A stretch of DNA of 64,000 nt from JAEUJM01 sp041918615 (GTDB taxonomy: Bacteria > Actinomycetota > Acidimicrobiia > Acidimicrobiales > DATDAH01), in the NCBI GenBank assembly GCA_041918615.1, contig JAYRVH010000022.1, positions 58,218 to 122,217 of the forward strand. Reading direction: 5' to 3'. Position 1 is the stretch's first letter, and each line of letters starts with the position of its first letter. This document shows positions 53,154 to 63,867 of this stretch, one piece after another. The notes beneath the pieces are model-generated. The model did not search any database. It saw only the letters and a list, made by a program, of their open reading frames with translations, and was not told the DNA's origin. The position numbers were made by a program, and so were the translations under genes.

Positions 53154-54658
53154 CTGCCGGTCGCTGGCCCGCGCTCCTGGTCATCCCTGCCCTGCTCATC
53201 GCCGCCGTCGTGGTCGACCGGAGCCGCGACGAGACGATCGCCACCGAGGCAGGTGGCGACGCCACCCGCAGCCTCGAAGAGCAGGGCCTCCTGCCCGTGG
53301 CGGCGCCGGCCACCGCGCTGGGGGCGACCTGGTACTGCGCGGGCGGCACGGTCGGCGAGGAGGGTGACGCCGACCACACCGTGATCGTGGCCAATCCCGG
53401 CGACACCGACCTTGCCGGCACCATCACGGTCTACGGGGACGCGACCGCCGAGGGCGAGTCTGGGCCGGTCGAGGCGATCTCGGTGGGCGCACGGTCGACC
53501 ATCGAGGTCCGCGTCGCCGACATCGCCGAGGTGGCGGACGGCCAGGCTGCGGCCCTGGTCGAGCTCGCCGGTGGCGAGGCGGTCGTCGAGCACCGGATCA
53601 GCGGCCCCGATGGCACCGATGTGAGCGCCTGCTCACCCACGGCGTCGCCGACCTGGTACTTCGCGGCCGGATCGACGACCAAGGACGCGGTCGAGACGCT
53701 GGTGTTCTTCAACCCCTTTCCCGACGATGCCGTCGTCGACGTTTCCTTCCGCACCGATCAGGACCTTCGGACCCCCCAGGAGTTCGAGGGGCTGGTCGTC
53801 CCCGGCCAGTCCGTGATCGCACGGGACGTGGGTGAGGTCGTCACCCGCCGGGAGCACGTCTCTGCCAGCGTCGTCGCCCGCTCGGGCCGGCTCGTGGTGG
53901 ACCGCATCCAGAGCTACGACGGCTCCGAGGGCCCGAAGGGCCTCACGGTCTCCCTCGGGGCGCCGGTCCCGTCCGACACCTGGTACTTCCCGGACGGCGC
54001 CGTGGGCAACGGCGTCGAGGAGCGGATGGTCGTGTACAACCCCACCGACTCGCTCGCCGAGGTCGATCTCGAGATCGTGGTCGACGACGTCGCGCGGTCC
54101 GGCGAGGTCGAGCCGTTCGAGCTCACCGTGCCGCCCGAGGGGTTCGAGGAGATCCTGCTCAACGAGGAGGCCCGCATCACCTCGGCCAGAGGGGGAGGAG
54201 AGGGCTCGCTCACCCACGCGAGCATCGTCAGATCGGTGAACGGCGTGCCGATCGTCGCCGAGCGCCAACTCGTGGGTGGTTCGGACAGCGACCTGGCCGG
54301 GGTCGACCTGACCCTCGGTTCGCCGCTGCTGTCCGATGAGGTCGTTCTCGCCGCGGGCCCCGTGGACGGCGGCGCCGCGACGGTGTCGATCCTGAACCCG
54401 GTGTCGGCGCAGGCGGCGACGGTCGCCATCATGGCCCTCGAGGACGGCGAGCTCTCCCCGGTCGACGGGGTCGACGACCTCACCGTCCCCGGCGCCGGGC
54501 GGCTGCTGGTGCCGCTCGATCGGCTCGCCGACGGCACGTCACTGGTGGTGTCCGCTGACCAGCCGGTGGTCGTCGAGCGCAGACTGGTCTTCGACGGTGA
54601 TGTGTCGGGGGCGATTGCCGTGCCCGTCGCCGGGAGCCTGTCGAAACCGCCGGGCTGA
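53150..54658 (+). CDS. DUF5719-like secreted or membrane-anchored protein
   Basis: The 502-aa protein has one N-terminal hydrophobic segment (residues 5-22, signal anchor). The rest is beta-rich and internally repetitive: TWY motifs at residues about 60, 168 and 277, a period of about 108 aa, each followed by a VxNPxDxxA-like strand, plus a weaker fourth repeat near residue 395. DUF5719 proteins accompany large GT2 membrane enzymes in many actinobacteria; the role is unknown and may be assistance to that enzyme outside the membrane. ATGA-coupled to the 29-codon ORF. Confidence 0.75.
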   Translation: MTAGRWPALLVIPALLIAAVVVDRSRDETIATEAGGDATRSLEEQGLLPVAAPATALGATWYCAGGTVGEEGDADHTVIVANPGDTDLAGTITVYGDATAEGESGPVEAISVGARSTIEVRVADIAEVADGQAAALVELAGGEAVVEHRISGPDGTDVSACSPTASPTWYFAAGSTTKDAVETLVFFNPFPDDAVVDVSFRTDQDLRTPQEFEGLVVPGQSVIARDVGEVVTRREHVSASVVARSGRLVVDRIQSYDGSEGPKGLTVSLGAPVPSDTWYFPDGAVGNGVEERMVVYNPTDSLAEVDLEIVVDDVARSGEVEPFELTVPPEGFEEILLNEEARITSARGGGEGSLTHASIVRSVNGVPIVAERQLVGGSDSDLAGVDLTLGSPLLSDEVVLAAGPVDGGAATVSILNPVSAQAATVAIMALEDGELSPVDGVDDLTVPGAGRLLVPLDRLADGTSLVVSADQPVVVERRLVFDGDVSGAIAVPVAGSLSKPPG

Positions 54659-54663
54659 CCGCC

Positions 54664-55110
54664 GTGGATCGCCTGCTCGTCGCCGGACTGCTCGTGCTCG
54701 GTGCCGTCGCTCTTGCCTACGTCCTGCAGCGGCGTCAGCCCGACGAACCGATCCGCTCGGCATGGAGTGCGCCCTCCTGGGTGGATCGAGCCGACTTCGT
54801 CGCCCCCGATGCTCCTTGGCTCGTGGTCGTGTTCACCTCGGCAACGTGCCGGTCGTGCCGGAACGCCGCCGAGGGGGCCCTGGCGCTGGCGGACGAGGCC
54901 GTCGCGGTGCAGGAGGTCGAGGTGCAGGAGGCGCACGAGCTGCACGAGCGTTACGGCATCGATGCCGTGCCCACCGTCGTGATCGTCGACGCCGCGGGGG
55001 AGGTCCGGGCATCCTTCGTCGGTCCACCGGCGGGCACCGAGCTGCCCGACCGTCTGGCCGAGCTGTGTGAGCCGCCCGGGAGCGCGCCGCCCGGAGGTGG
55101 GCCCGCCTGA
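54664..55110 (+). CDS. Membrane-anchored thioredoxin-like protein
   Basis: The protein is 148 aa from GTG 54664. One N-terminal TM helix (residues 3-20), then a thioredoxin fold with CRSC (about residues 63-66) as a CxxC active site, YGIDAVPTVVIVD with the cis-Pro, and a Gly/Pro-rich tail. It probably reduces or forms disulfides outside the cytoplasmic membrane. It follows the DUF5719 gene by 5 bp, so it may serve that protein or the large glycosyltransferase. Its TGA directly abuts the ftsH stop on the other strand, forming TGATCA. Confidence 0.82.
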   Translation: MDRLLVAGLLVLGAVALAYVLQRRQPDEPIRSAWSAPSWVDRADFVAPDAPWLVVVFTSATCRSCRNAAEGALALADEAVAVQEVEVQEAHELHERYGIDAVPTVVIVDAAGEVRASFVGPPAGTELPDRLAELCEPPGSAPPGGGPA

Positions 55111-57045
55111 TCAGTCGTCGGCGGTGACCGTCTCCGGATCTCGCGCCGGGCCGTCGGCCGCGGGGCGGTCGTGGCTGAGGGCGATGAGGCGATTCACCTC
55201 GTCGCCGTCGATGGTCTCGTGCTCGAGCAGGGCCCGCGCCACCAGGTCGAGTGCGTTTCGTTCAGCGATGAGCGTCTGGCGGCAGCGTTCCTCGCCCGAG
55301 CGCAGGATCTGCTCGACCTCCTCGTCGATGATCCGGGCGGTCTCGTCGCTGTAGTCGCGGGTGTGCATGAGGTCCTCGCCGAGGAAGACCTGACCCTGTG
55401 AGCCCCACGCCATGGGCCCGACCCGTTTGCTCATGCCCCATTCGCGCACCATCTTCCGCGCCAGCTCGGTGCTCCCGACGAGGTCGTTGTTGGCCCCGGT
55501 GGAGTAGAGCCCGAACACGAGCTCCTCGGCGATGCGACCTCCCATCCGGACGACGAGCGAGTCCTCGATGAAGTCCTGGCGATGGATGTGGCGTTCCTCG
55601 ATCGGGAGTTGCATGGTGACGCCGAGCGCCATGCCCGTGGGCAGGATGGTCACCTTGTGCACGGGGTCGGCGTGGGGGAGCACCGCGGCGCACACGGCAT
55701 GGCCGGCCTCGTGGTAGGCGATCGCCTCCTTCTCGTCGTCGGAGAGCGCCATGGACTCGCGCCGCTGGCCCATGAGGATGCGGTCCCGGGCCGCCTCGAA
55801 GCTGGGCCCGTCGATCGCGTCGGAGCCGTGGCGCACGGCGTAGAGGGCCGCCTCGTTGACCAGGTTGGCCAGATCGGCTCCGCTCATCCCCGGTGTGCCG
55901 CGGGCGACCAGGTCGAGGTCGATGTCCTTGCCGAGGCGCTTGTGCTTCACGTGCACCTCGAGGATCGCCCGGCGGTCACTCAGCTCAGGAAGGGGCACGG
56001 TGACCTGCCGGTCGAAGCGGCCCGGACGGAGGAGCGCGGAGTCGAGGATGTCGGGACGGTTGGTGGCCGCCATCATCACGATTCCTTCGGTTGCCTCGAA
56101 GCCGTCCATCTCGGAGAGCATCTGGTTGAGGGTCTGCTCACGCTCGTCGTGGCCGCCGCCGAGGCCCGCTCCTCGCTTGCGGCCGATGGAGTCGATCTCG
56201 TCGACGAAGATGATGGCGCGTCCCAGCTTGCGGGCCGACTGGAAGAGGTCACGGACACGGCTCGCGCCGACGCCGACGAACATCTCCATGAAGTCGGAGC
56301 CCGTCACCGACAGGAAAGGAACGCCCGCCTCGCCCGCGACGGCGCGGGCGATGAGGGTCTTGCCGGTGCCCGGCGGACCCACCAGGAGCACTCCCTTCGG
56401 GATGCGGGCACCGATCTCGCTGAAACGGTCGGGATGCTTCAGGAAGTCGACGACCTCGGTGATCTCCTGTTTCACGCCCTCGTAGCCGGCGACGTCGGCG
56501 AAGGTGGTCCCGGGCCGCTCGGTGGAATAGGTCTTGGCCTTTGAGCGGCCGATCGACATGATGCCGCTCATCTGGCCCTGGGCCCGCCGCTGCATCCACC
56601 AGAAGAAGCCGATGAGCAGTGCGACGGGGAGCAGCAGTGGAAGGACCGTCGCGAGGAAGCTCGACTGGGGAGTCTTGAACTCGACCGAGACGCCCTGCTC
56701 GCGCATCAGCGTGAGATCTGCTTCGGGGATTCCGCCCTGCAGTGGGCCGACGGTGGTGAACTCGGCGCCGTCGGTGCGCTCGCCCCTGATGTGGGCGTTG
56801 TCGTTGTTGATCTCGACGCTCTTGACCTGGCCCGCCTCGACGCGGTCGAGGAACTTGTTGTAGGTGATCGAGTTGTCCTCGCTCGTCGACAGCAGGCTGG
56901 AGGCCACGATCGAGGCGGTGACCAGTCCGAGCAGCACCCACAACGACCAGCGCGGCCACCCGGCATCGGAACGACCGGAACGGCCCGGCCGCTTGCCGCC
57001 GGACGGGACGGGCGGGGGAGGGGGCGGCAGGTGGTCTGGGCTCAC
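55111..57045 (-). CDS. ftsH: ATP-dependent zinc metalloprotease FtsH
   Basis: The protein is 644 aa when started at GTG 57045, which overlaps the stop of a 20-codon leader ORF (GTGA); ATG 57114 would give 667 aa but lies within the putative -10 box. Two TM helices (about residues 34-52 and 130-150) flank a small periplasmic domain. The AAA+ module has GPPGTGKT, IIFVDEIDSIG and the second-region-of-homology Arg in RPGRFDRQ, and HEAGH is the zinc site. It degrades membrane and regulatory proteins. The Pro-rich cytoplasmic N-terminus is unusual for FtsH but common in actinobacteria. Confidence 0.95.
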   Translation of the reverse strand: MSPDHLPPPPPPVPSGGKRPGRSGRSDAGWPRWSLWVLLGLVTASIVASSLLSTSEDNSITYNKFLDRVEAGQVKSVEINNDNAHIRGERTDGAEFTTVGPLQGGIPEADLTLMREQGVSVEFKTPQSSFLATVLPLLLPVALLIGFFWWMQRRAQGQMSGIMSIGRSKAKTYSTERPGTTFADVAGYEGVKQEITEVVDFLKHPDRFSEIGARIPKGVLLVGPPGTGKTLIARAVAGEAGVPFLSVTGSDFMEMFVGVGASRVRDLFQSARKLGRAIIFVDEIDSIGRKRGAGLGGGHDEREQTLNQMLSEMDGFEATEGIVMMAATNRPDILDSALLRPGRFDRQVTVPLPELSDRRAILEVHVKHKRLGKDIDLDLVARGTPGMSGADLANLVNEAALYAVRHGSDAIDGPSFEAARDRILMGQRRESMALSDDEKEAIAYHEAGHAVCAAVLPHADPVHKVTILPTGMALGVTMQLPIEERHIHRQDFIEDSLVVRMGGRIAEELVFGLYSTGANNDLVGSTELARKMVREWGMSKRVGPMAWGSQGQVFLGEDLMHTRDYSDETARIIDEEVEQILRSGEERCRQTLIAERNALDLVARALLEHETIDGDEVNRLIALSHDRPAADGPARDPETVTADD

Positions 57046-57104
57046 GCGCTGCACCCCTGGCTGTGGTGGGCCGCTCGGGACCCGCCCTCGTTCCTCGGAC
57101 TCAT
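57042..57104 (-). CDS. 20-aa leader ORF coupled to ftsH
   Basis: The ATG at 57104 is placed 8 nt after TAGCAT, and the frame ends in TGA overlapping the ftsH GTG (GTGA, 57042-57045). The peptide begins MSPRNEGGSRAAHH. Its first 24 nt match 22 of 24 bases of the 29-codon ORF at 53064, and CCCGAGCGGCCC recurs at 63880. No other family is known to me. It may set ftsH translation through reinitiation. Confidence 0.45.
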   Translation of the reverse strand: MSPRNEGGSRAAHHSQGCSA

Positions 57105-57112
57105 GACGTTCC

Positions 57113-57118
57113 ATGCTA
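57113..57118 (-). promoter_or_regulatory. Leaderless -10 box for the ftsH leader ORF
   Basis: TAGCAT on the minus strand ends 8 nt before the ATG at 57104. It overlaps the in-frame ATG at 57114, so that ATG would not be in the transcript. Confidence 0.4.
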
Positions 57119-57156
57119 GGCGCCGCGGCATCCACCGCCACGGAGGCCTCGAGCCC

Positions 57157-57162
57157 TATTCT
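57157..57162 (+). promoter_or_regulatory. Leaderless -10 box for the DUF3499 gene
   Basis: TATTCT, the best -10 match in the set, ends 8 nt before the ATG at 57171. Confidence 0.55.
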
Positions 57163-57170
57163 CGGCCGAC

Positions 57171-57404
57171 ATGAACCGATCTTGCGCCCGGCCCGGATGC
57201 AGCGAGCGGGCGACGGCCACACTCGCCTTCGACTACCACACCAAGACGGTCTGGCTCGAGACACTCGCCTTCGAGGTGCATCCGGCCGCCCACGACCTGT
57301 GCGCGCGCCATGCCGACCGGTTGTCGGCGCCGCAGGGCTGGGAGCTCCACGACCTTCGTGTACCGGTGGTCGAGCCGATGTTCCGCACCGCACGCGCCTC
57401 CTGA
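57171..57404 (+). CDS. DUF3499 family protein
   Basis: The protein is 77 aa. A likely zinc site is formed by Cys5 and Cys10 (CARPGC) and the later CARHAD, around a short beta sheet (ATLAFDYHTKTVWLE). DUF3499 is a small actinobacterial family; in M. tuberculosis its member Rv3259 lies near fbiA and pmmA, which matches this window's context. The biochemical role is unknown. Start ATG 57171 is fixed by a TATTCT box. It stands alone between ftsH and the CPBP gene. Confidence 0.85.
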   Translation: MNRSCARPGCSERATATLAFDYHTKTVWLETLAFEVHPAAHDLCARHADRLSAPQGWELHDLRVPVVEPMFRTARAS

Positions 57405-57456
57405 CCCGGCCCTCTCGGTCGGGGCGTCTCGACCCTCGGTCATCCGGCGTCGCCGG

Positions 57457-57462
57457 TACGAT
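57457..57462 (+). promoter_or_regulatory. Leaderless -10 box for the CPBP protease gene
   Basis: TACGAT ends 9 nt before the ATG at 57472. Confidence 0.5.
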
Positions 57463-57471
57463 CGGCCGTCC

Positions 57472-58194
57472 ATGCGACCCTCACCGACGTTGACGGCCGG
57501 CCCGCCCGTTCGCTGGGGTCTCGGCGACGCGTGGCTCGGCCTGCTCCTCGGCAACGTCGCGTCGGTGGTGGTCGGGGTGGTCATCCTCTCGCTCACCGGC
57601 CATGTCGGCACCCCGCCGGACGAGTTGCCCCTCACCGTGATCGCACTGCTCCAGGTGCCGCTCTGGGCCGGCTACCTCACGATGCCGATCGTGGCCTCGA
57701 GCCGGAAGGGAAACGGCCTGGTCGCCGATTTCGGCCTGCGGGCCCGAGCGCTCGACGTGCCCCTCGGCATGGCGATCGGCGTGGCCACGCAGCTGATCGT
57801 GGTGCCGGTGATCTACGTCCCGATCTTCTGGATCATCGGCGAACGGGACGTCTCGGCAAGCGCTCGGGCACTCACCGACCGGGCAGACAGCCCCGTCGGC
57901 GTCGTGCTCCTGATCCTGATCGTCGTGGTCGGTGCGCCGATCGTGGAGGAGCTCTTCTTCCGCGGGCTCCTCCTTCGCAGCCTCGAGAACCGATGGGGGA
58001 GAGCGTGGGCCGTCGCGCTCTCGTCCCTGATCTTCGGCGCGGTGCACCTCGAGCCGCTCCAGTTCCCGGCACTGGTCGCGGTCGGCGTGATCCTTGCGCT
58101 CCTCGCGGTCCGGACGGGCCGTCTGGGCCCGGGCATCTTCGCCCACATCGCCTTCAACGCCGTCGCCGTGACCACCCTCCTGATCGATCGATGA
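57472..58194 (+). CDS. CPBP family intramembrane metalloprotease
   Basis: The 240-aa protein has about six to seven membrane helices. The Abi/CAAX protease motif 1 is EELFFRGLLLRSL (EExxxR, about residues 160-172), motif 2 is FGAVHLE, and motif 3 is HIAFNA near the C-terminus. Members cleave or process membrane proteins or prenylated peptides. No partner gene indicates the substrate here. Start ATG 57472 is supported by a -10 box 9 nt upstream. Confidence 0.88.
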   Translation: MRPSPTLTAGPPVRWGLGDAWLGLLLGNVASVVVGVVILSLTGHVGTPPDELPLTVIALLQVPLWAGYLTMPIVASSRKGNGLVADFGLRARALDVPLGMAIGVATQLIVVPVIYVPIFWIIGERDVSASARALTDRADSPVGVVLLILIVVVGAPIVEELFFRGLLLRSLENRWGRAWAVALSSLIFGAVHLEPLQFPALVAVGVILALLAVRTGRLGPGIFAHIAFNAVAVTTLLIDR

Positions 58195-58269
58195 ACGCGC
58201 CGCCTGCATCCTCAAGTCGTTCTGGCGCGCGCCGATTGGTCACGGCCCGCCCGCTTGGAGATCCGTACC

Positions 58270-58455
58270 GTGCCTGCTCATCGTTGCCCCCGTTGCGACG
58301 CCCCCGTCGTGGAGATCACCATCACCCTCGGCGGGACCGAGGCGACCATGCGTTCGTGCTCGGAGTGCGATCAGCGGGTCTGGACCTCGGACGGTCGAGA
58401 CGTCGACCTGCATGGTGTCCTCAGCGACCTGAGCGTCGAGCCCCGGCAGACCTGA
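58270..58455 (+). CDS. Small zinc-ribbon protein (61 aa)
   Basis: Start GTG 58270 has GGAG at 58257-58260 at a good distance; TTG 58255 is less likely because it overlaps that GGAG. Two CxxC pairs (CPRC, residues 5-8; CSEC, about 33-36) form a classic zinc ribbon, followed by an acidic tail. No enzyme domain. Such proteins are frequently nucleic-acid-binding or assembly factors. The following membrane-protein gene starts 28 bp downstream and may share its transcript. Confidence 0.7.
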   Translation: MPAHRCPRCDAPVVEITITLGGTEATMRSCSECDQRVWTSDGRDVDLHGVLSDLSVEPRQT

Positions 58456-58483
58456 CCCTCGGGGCCGCCCGGCGGGTGCCACG

Positions 58484-60984
<2,501 letters not shown>

Positions 60985-60988
<4 letters not shown>

Positions 60989-62178
60989 GCCACGGGCTCC
61001 GCCGCCTCGCCGCCGTCGGCGGGCTGTCGACGCTCGCGGACGTCGGCATCTTCGTCCTCCTGCGACAAGTGGGTGGGTGGCCGCTCGTCCCGGCCGACCT
61101 CGTTGCTCTGGGCCTCGCCGCGTGGGCGTCCTTCGGCCTCCACCGCGCCACGCTCACGCCGGGCGACCCGTACGAGCGATGGGTCGACCGGCCCTCCGCC
61201 TTCGCGCGCATCGCCGTGATCGGCGCCGCCGTCGACGTGGCACTGGTGCTCGCCCTCGCTGCGATGACCGGTCCGACGACGGTGGCGGGGCTCCTCCTCG
61301 TCAAGCTGCCCGCGGTCGCGATCGCGGGCGCGGCGCGGCTCGCCGGGGAGCGGCGTCTGCTGTTCCGTGTCGTCCGCGGGGACCAGGACCGGCGGGTCGG
61401 CCGTGCCGACCCCGTCGGCGACGTTCGCTTCAGCGTGGTGATCCCGGCCTTCCGGGAGCGCGACGGCATCGGTGCCACGGTCGGGTCGCTGCGCCGGGCG
61501 CTGGCCTCGGTGGCCGAGGACGGCGGCCTCGAGATCGTGATCGTCGATGACGGGTCGGGCGACGGGACCGCCGAGTCCGCGCGTGCGGCCGGGGCCGACC
61601 TCGTCCTGGAGCAGCCGGTGAATCGGGGCAAGGGGGCGGCCGTGCGTCGCGGGGTGCTCGCTGCCCACGGGCGCGCCATTGCCTTCACCGACGCCGACCT
61701 GGCGTACTCACCGGACCAGTTGCTCCGGCTCCTCGCCGAGGTCGAGGACGGGTGGGATGTCGTCGTGGGCAGCCGCCGCCATGACGACACCACGACGCTG
61801 GTGCGGGCGGGCCGGCTGCGAGAAGTGGGCGGGCGGGCCATCAACCTCTTGACCCAGGCCGTGCTCCTCGGTCAGTACCGCGACACCCAGTGCGGCCTCA
61901 AGGCCTTTCGCGGCGACGTCGCGAGGCTCCTGTTCGGTCGGGGCATGGTCGACGGCTTCGCGTTCGATGTCGAGCTCTTCCATCTCGCCGAGCGGTACCG
62001 GCTCTCGCTCACCGAGGTCCCGGTATCGGTGGCCAACTCCTCACGGTCCACCGTTCGGGTCGCCCGCGACGCCGTCGTCCTGGTCCGCGACCTCCAACGT
62101 GTCCGGCGGTGGGGCAGGCAGGGACGGTACGAGAGCGGCGCTTCGCCACCGGATGGGCGAGCACTCCCGGTCAACTGA
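60985..62178 (+). CDS. GtrA-like membrane domain fused to a GT2 dolichyl-phosphate-type glycosyltransferase
   Basis: The 397-aa protein starts at the GTG overlapping the upstream stop. Residues 1-130 hold four membrane helices resembling GtrA (LRRLAAVGGLSTLADVGIFVLL). Residues about 148-370 are a DPM1/ALG5-like GT2 domain with VVIPAFRERDGIG, VIVDDGSGDGTAE, NRGKGAAVRRG, FTDADLAY and TQCGLKAFRGD. It should make polyprenyl-phosphate sugars, which the 58484 membrane protein could consume. The GtrA-first order is the reverse of the usual GT2-GtrA fusion. Confidence 0.85.
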
Positions 62179-62223
62179 GGCCCGATCGACGGCCCTTGGC
62201 GCTCCGGAGCCGGGGGGCCAATG

Positions 62224-62229
62224 TAGTGT
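62224..62229 (+). promoter_or_regulatory. Possible leaderless -10 box for manB
   Basis: TAGTGT ends 10 nt before the ATG at 62240, slightly longer than at the other genes. Confidence 0.35.
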
Positions 62230-62239
62230 GCTCTAGCTC

Positions 62240-63622
62240 ATGGCACAGATTGATGCGGTCTTCAAGGCCTACGACATCCGCGGGACCGTGCCCGACCAGC
62301 TCGATGCCGAGTTGTGCGAAGCCATCGGTGCCGCCTTCGCCCGGTTCGCGACCGCCGACATGGGGTCGCCACGGGTGCTCGTGGGCCGCGACATGCGGCC
62401 CTCGGGAGTCCAGCTCGCGGCGGCGTTCGCTCGCGGCGTGCGCGCGCAGGGCGTCGACGTGGTCGACCTCGGCCTGTGTTCCACCGACATGCTCTACTTC
62501 GCCTCCGGGCGCGAGGATGCACCCGCCGCGGTCTTCACCGCCTCGCACAACCCGGCGGCCTACAACGGCATCAAGATGTGCCTGTCCGGTGCCCGCCCGG
62601 TGGGCGAGGAGACCGGCCTGCGCGAGATCAAGGCAGCTGCCGCGGCGGGGGTGCCGGTGGCGGGGACCACGCCGGGCGAGGCCACCAGCATCGACGTGCT
62701 CGACGACTTCGCCGCCCACGTCCACTCGTTCGTCGACCGTGATGCCCTGAAGCCCCTCAAGGTCGTGGCCGACACCGCCAACGGCATGGGCGGCCTGGTG
62801 GTCCCCGCGGTGTTCGCGGGCCTGCCCTTCGAGCTGGACCTGCTGTATGGCGAGCTGGACGGCACCTTCCCGAACCACCCCGCCGACCCCATCCAACCCG
62901 AGAACCAGGCCGACCTGCGGGCGAGGGTGCTCGCGACCGGCGCCGACATCGGCCTGGCCTTCGACGGCGACGCCGACCGGGTGTTCCTGGTCGACGAGAA
63001 GGCCAACCTGCTGTCGGGGTCGCTCACCACGGCCCTGGTGGCCAGCGGCATCCTGGCAAAGCAGCCGGGCTCGACGGTGATCCACAACCTCATCTGCTCG
63101 AAGGCGGTGCCCGAGGTCATCCGCGAGGGTGGCGGGACCCCGGTGCGCAGCCGGGTGGGTCACTCGTTCATCAAGGCGTTGATGGCCGATACCGGCGCCG
63201 TGTTCGGCGGCGAGCACTCGGGCCACTACTACTTCCGGGAGAACTACCGGGCCGACTCGGGCCTGATCGCCGCGCTGGTGGTGCTCGAGCAGCTGTCGCA
63301 GGCGGGGGTGCCCCTGAGCGAGTTGCGCACGCCCTTCGAGCGGTACGCGGCATCGGGCGAGCTGAACCAGGAGGTCCCCGACCCCCGGGCAATCATCGAC
63401 CTCGTGGCCGATGCCTTCGCCGACCAGTCGCAGGATCGGCTGGATGGTCTGACCGTCGACCTCGGGGGCTGGTGGTTCAACCTGCGTCCGAGCAACACCG
63501 AGCCGCTCTTGCGGCTCAACCTCGAAGCGGCGGACGAGGCGGCGTGTGCCCGCCACGTGGACGAGGTCAACGATGTGATCGAGGCGGCTGCCTCGAGCCT
63601 CTCCCACCGAACGGAAGACTGA
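62240..63622 (+). CDS. manB: Phosphomannomutase / phosphoglucomutase
   Basis: The 460-aa alpha-D-phosphohexomutase carries FKAYDIRGTVPDQL, GRDMRPSG, the phosphoserine loop TASHNPAAYNGIKM (about residues 101-114), the metal loop FDGDADRVF, GGEHSGHYYF for sugar binding and RPSNTEPLLRLN for the phosphate. It interconverts mannose-6-phosphate and mannose-1-phosphate, supplying the guanylyltransferase at 42258 and hence Gmd; a glucose-phosphate activity is also likely. Its stop shares one base with the next gene's ATG (TGATG). Confidence 0.94.
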   Translation: MAQIDAVFKAYDIRGTVPDQLDAELCEAIGAAFARFATADMGSPRVLVGRDMRPSGVQLAAAFARGVRAQGVDVVDLGLCSTDMLYFASGREDAPAAVFTASHNPAAYNGIKMCLSGARPVGEETGLREIKAAAAAGVPVAGTTPGEATSIDVLDDFAAHVHSFVDRDALKPLKVVADTANGMGGLVVPAVFAGLPFELDLLYGELDGTFPNHPADPIQPENQADLRARVLATGADIGLAFDGDADRVFLVDEKANLLSGSLTTALVASGILAKQPGSTVIHNLICSKAVPEVIREGGGTPVRSRVGHSFIKALMADTGAVFGGEHSGHYYFRENYRADSGLIAALVVLEQLSQAGVPLSELRTPFERYAASGELNQEVPDPRAIIDLVADAFADQSQDRLDGLTVDLGGWWFNLRPSNTEPLLRLNLEAADEAACARHVDEVNDVIEAAASSLSHRTED

Positions 63623-63867
63623 TGGCACTCGACCGGCAACTGCTCGACATCCTCGCCTGCCCTGAGGACAAGGGCCCGCTCCTGTACTTCGAGGACGAGG
63701 ACGCGCTGTACAACCCGCGACTCCATCGGCGCTACGCGATCCGTGACGACATCCCGGTCATGCTGATCGACGAGGCCGAGACGGTCGACGACGACGAGCA
63801 CACTCGGCTGCTCGCCAAGGCCGAGACCGAGGGCATCACGCCCACGTTCGACGCCGACGGGGCATGA
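63622..63867 (+). CDS. Trm112 family protein
   Basis: The 81-aa protein begins ALDRQLLDILACPEDKGPL, then ALYNPRLHRRYAIRDDIPVML, the Trm112/YcaR pattern. Of the usual zinc cysteines only one (CPED) remains, so a zinc site is unlikely. In bacteria these small proteins are of unclear function; in eukaryotes Trm112 activates methyltransferases. The gene is coupled on both sides: TGATG with manB and ATGA with the repeat-containing ORF at 63864. Confidence 0.85.
   Translation: MALDRQLLDILACPEDKGPLLYFEDEDALYNPRLHRRYAIRDDIPVMLIDEAETVDDDEHTRLLAKAETEGITPTFDADGA

Noticed and set aside
49816..53427. A 1203-codon open frame on the minus strand opposite the large glycosyltransferase and DUF5719 genes
   Set aside because: Long antisense frames are expected in GC-rich DNA. 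The predicted protein is dominated by Arg, Gly, Pro, Glu and Asp, has no domain, and crosses two well-supported genes.
55108..55113. TGATCA formed where two convergent stop codons abut
   Set aside because: It is simply the consequence of back-to-back TGA codons; no wider symmetry surrounds it.
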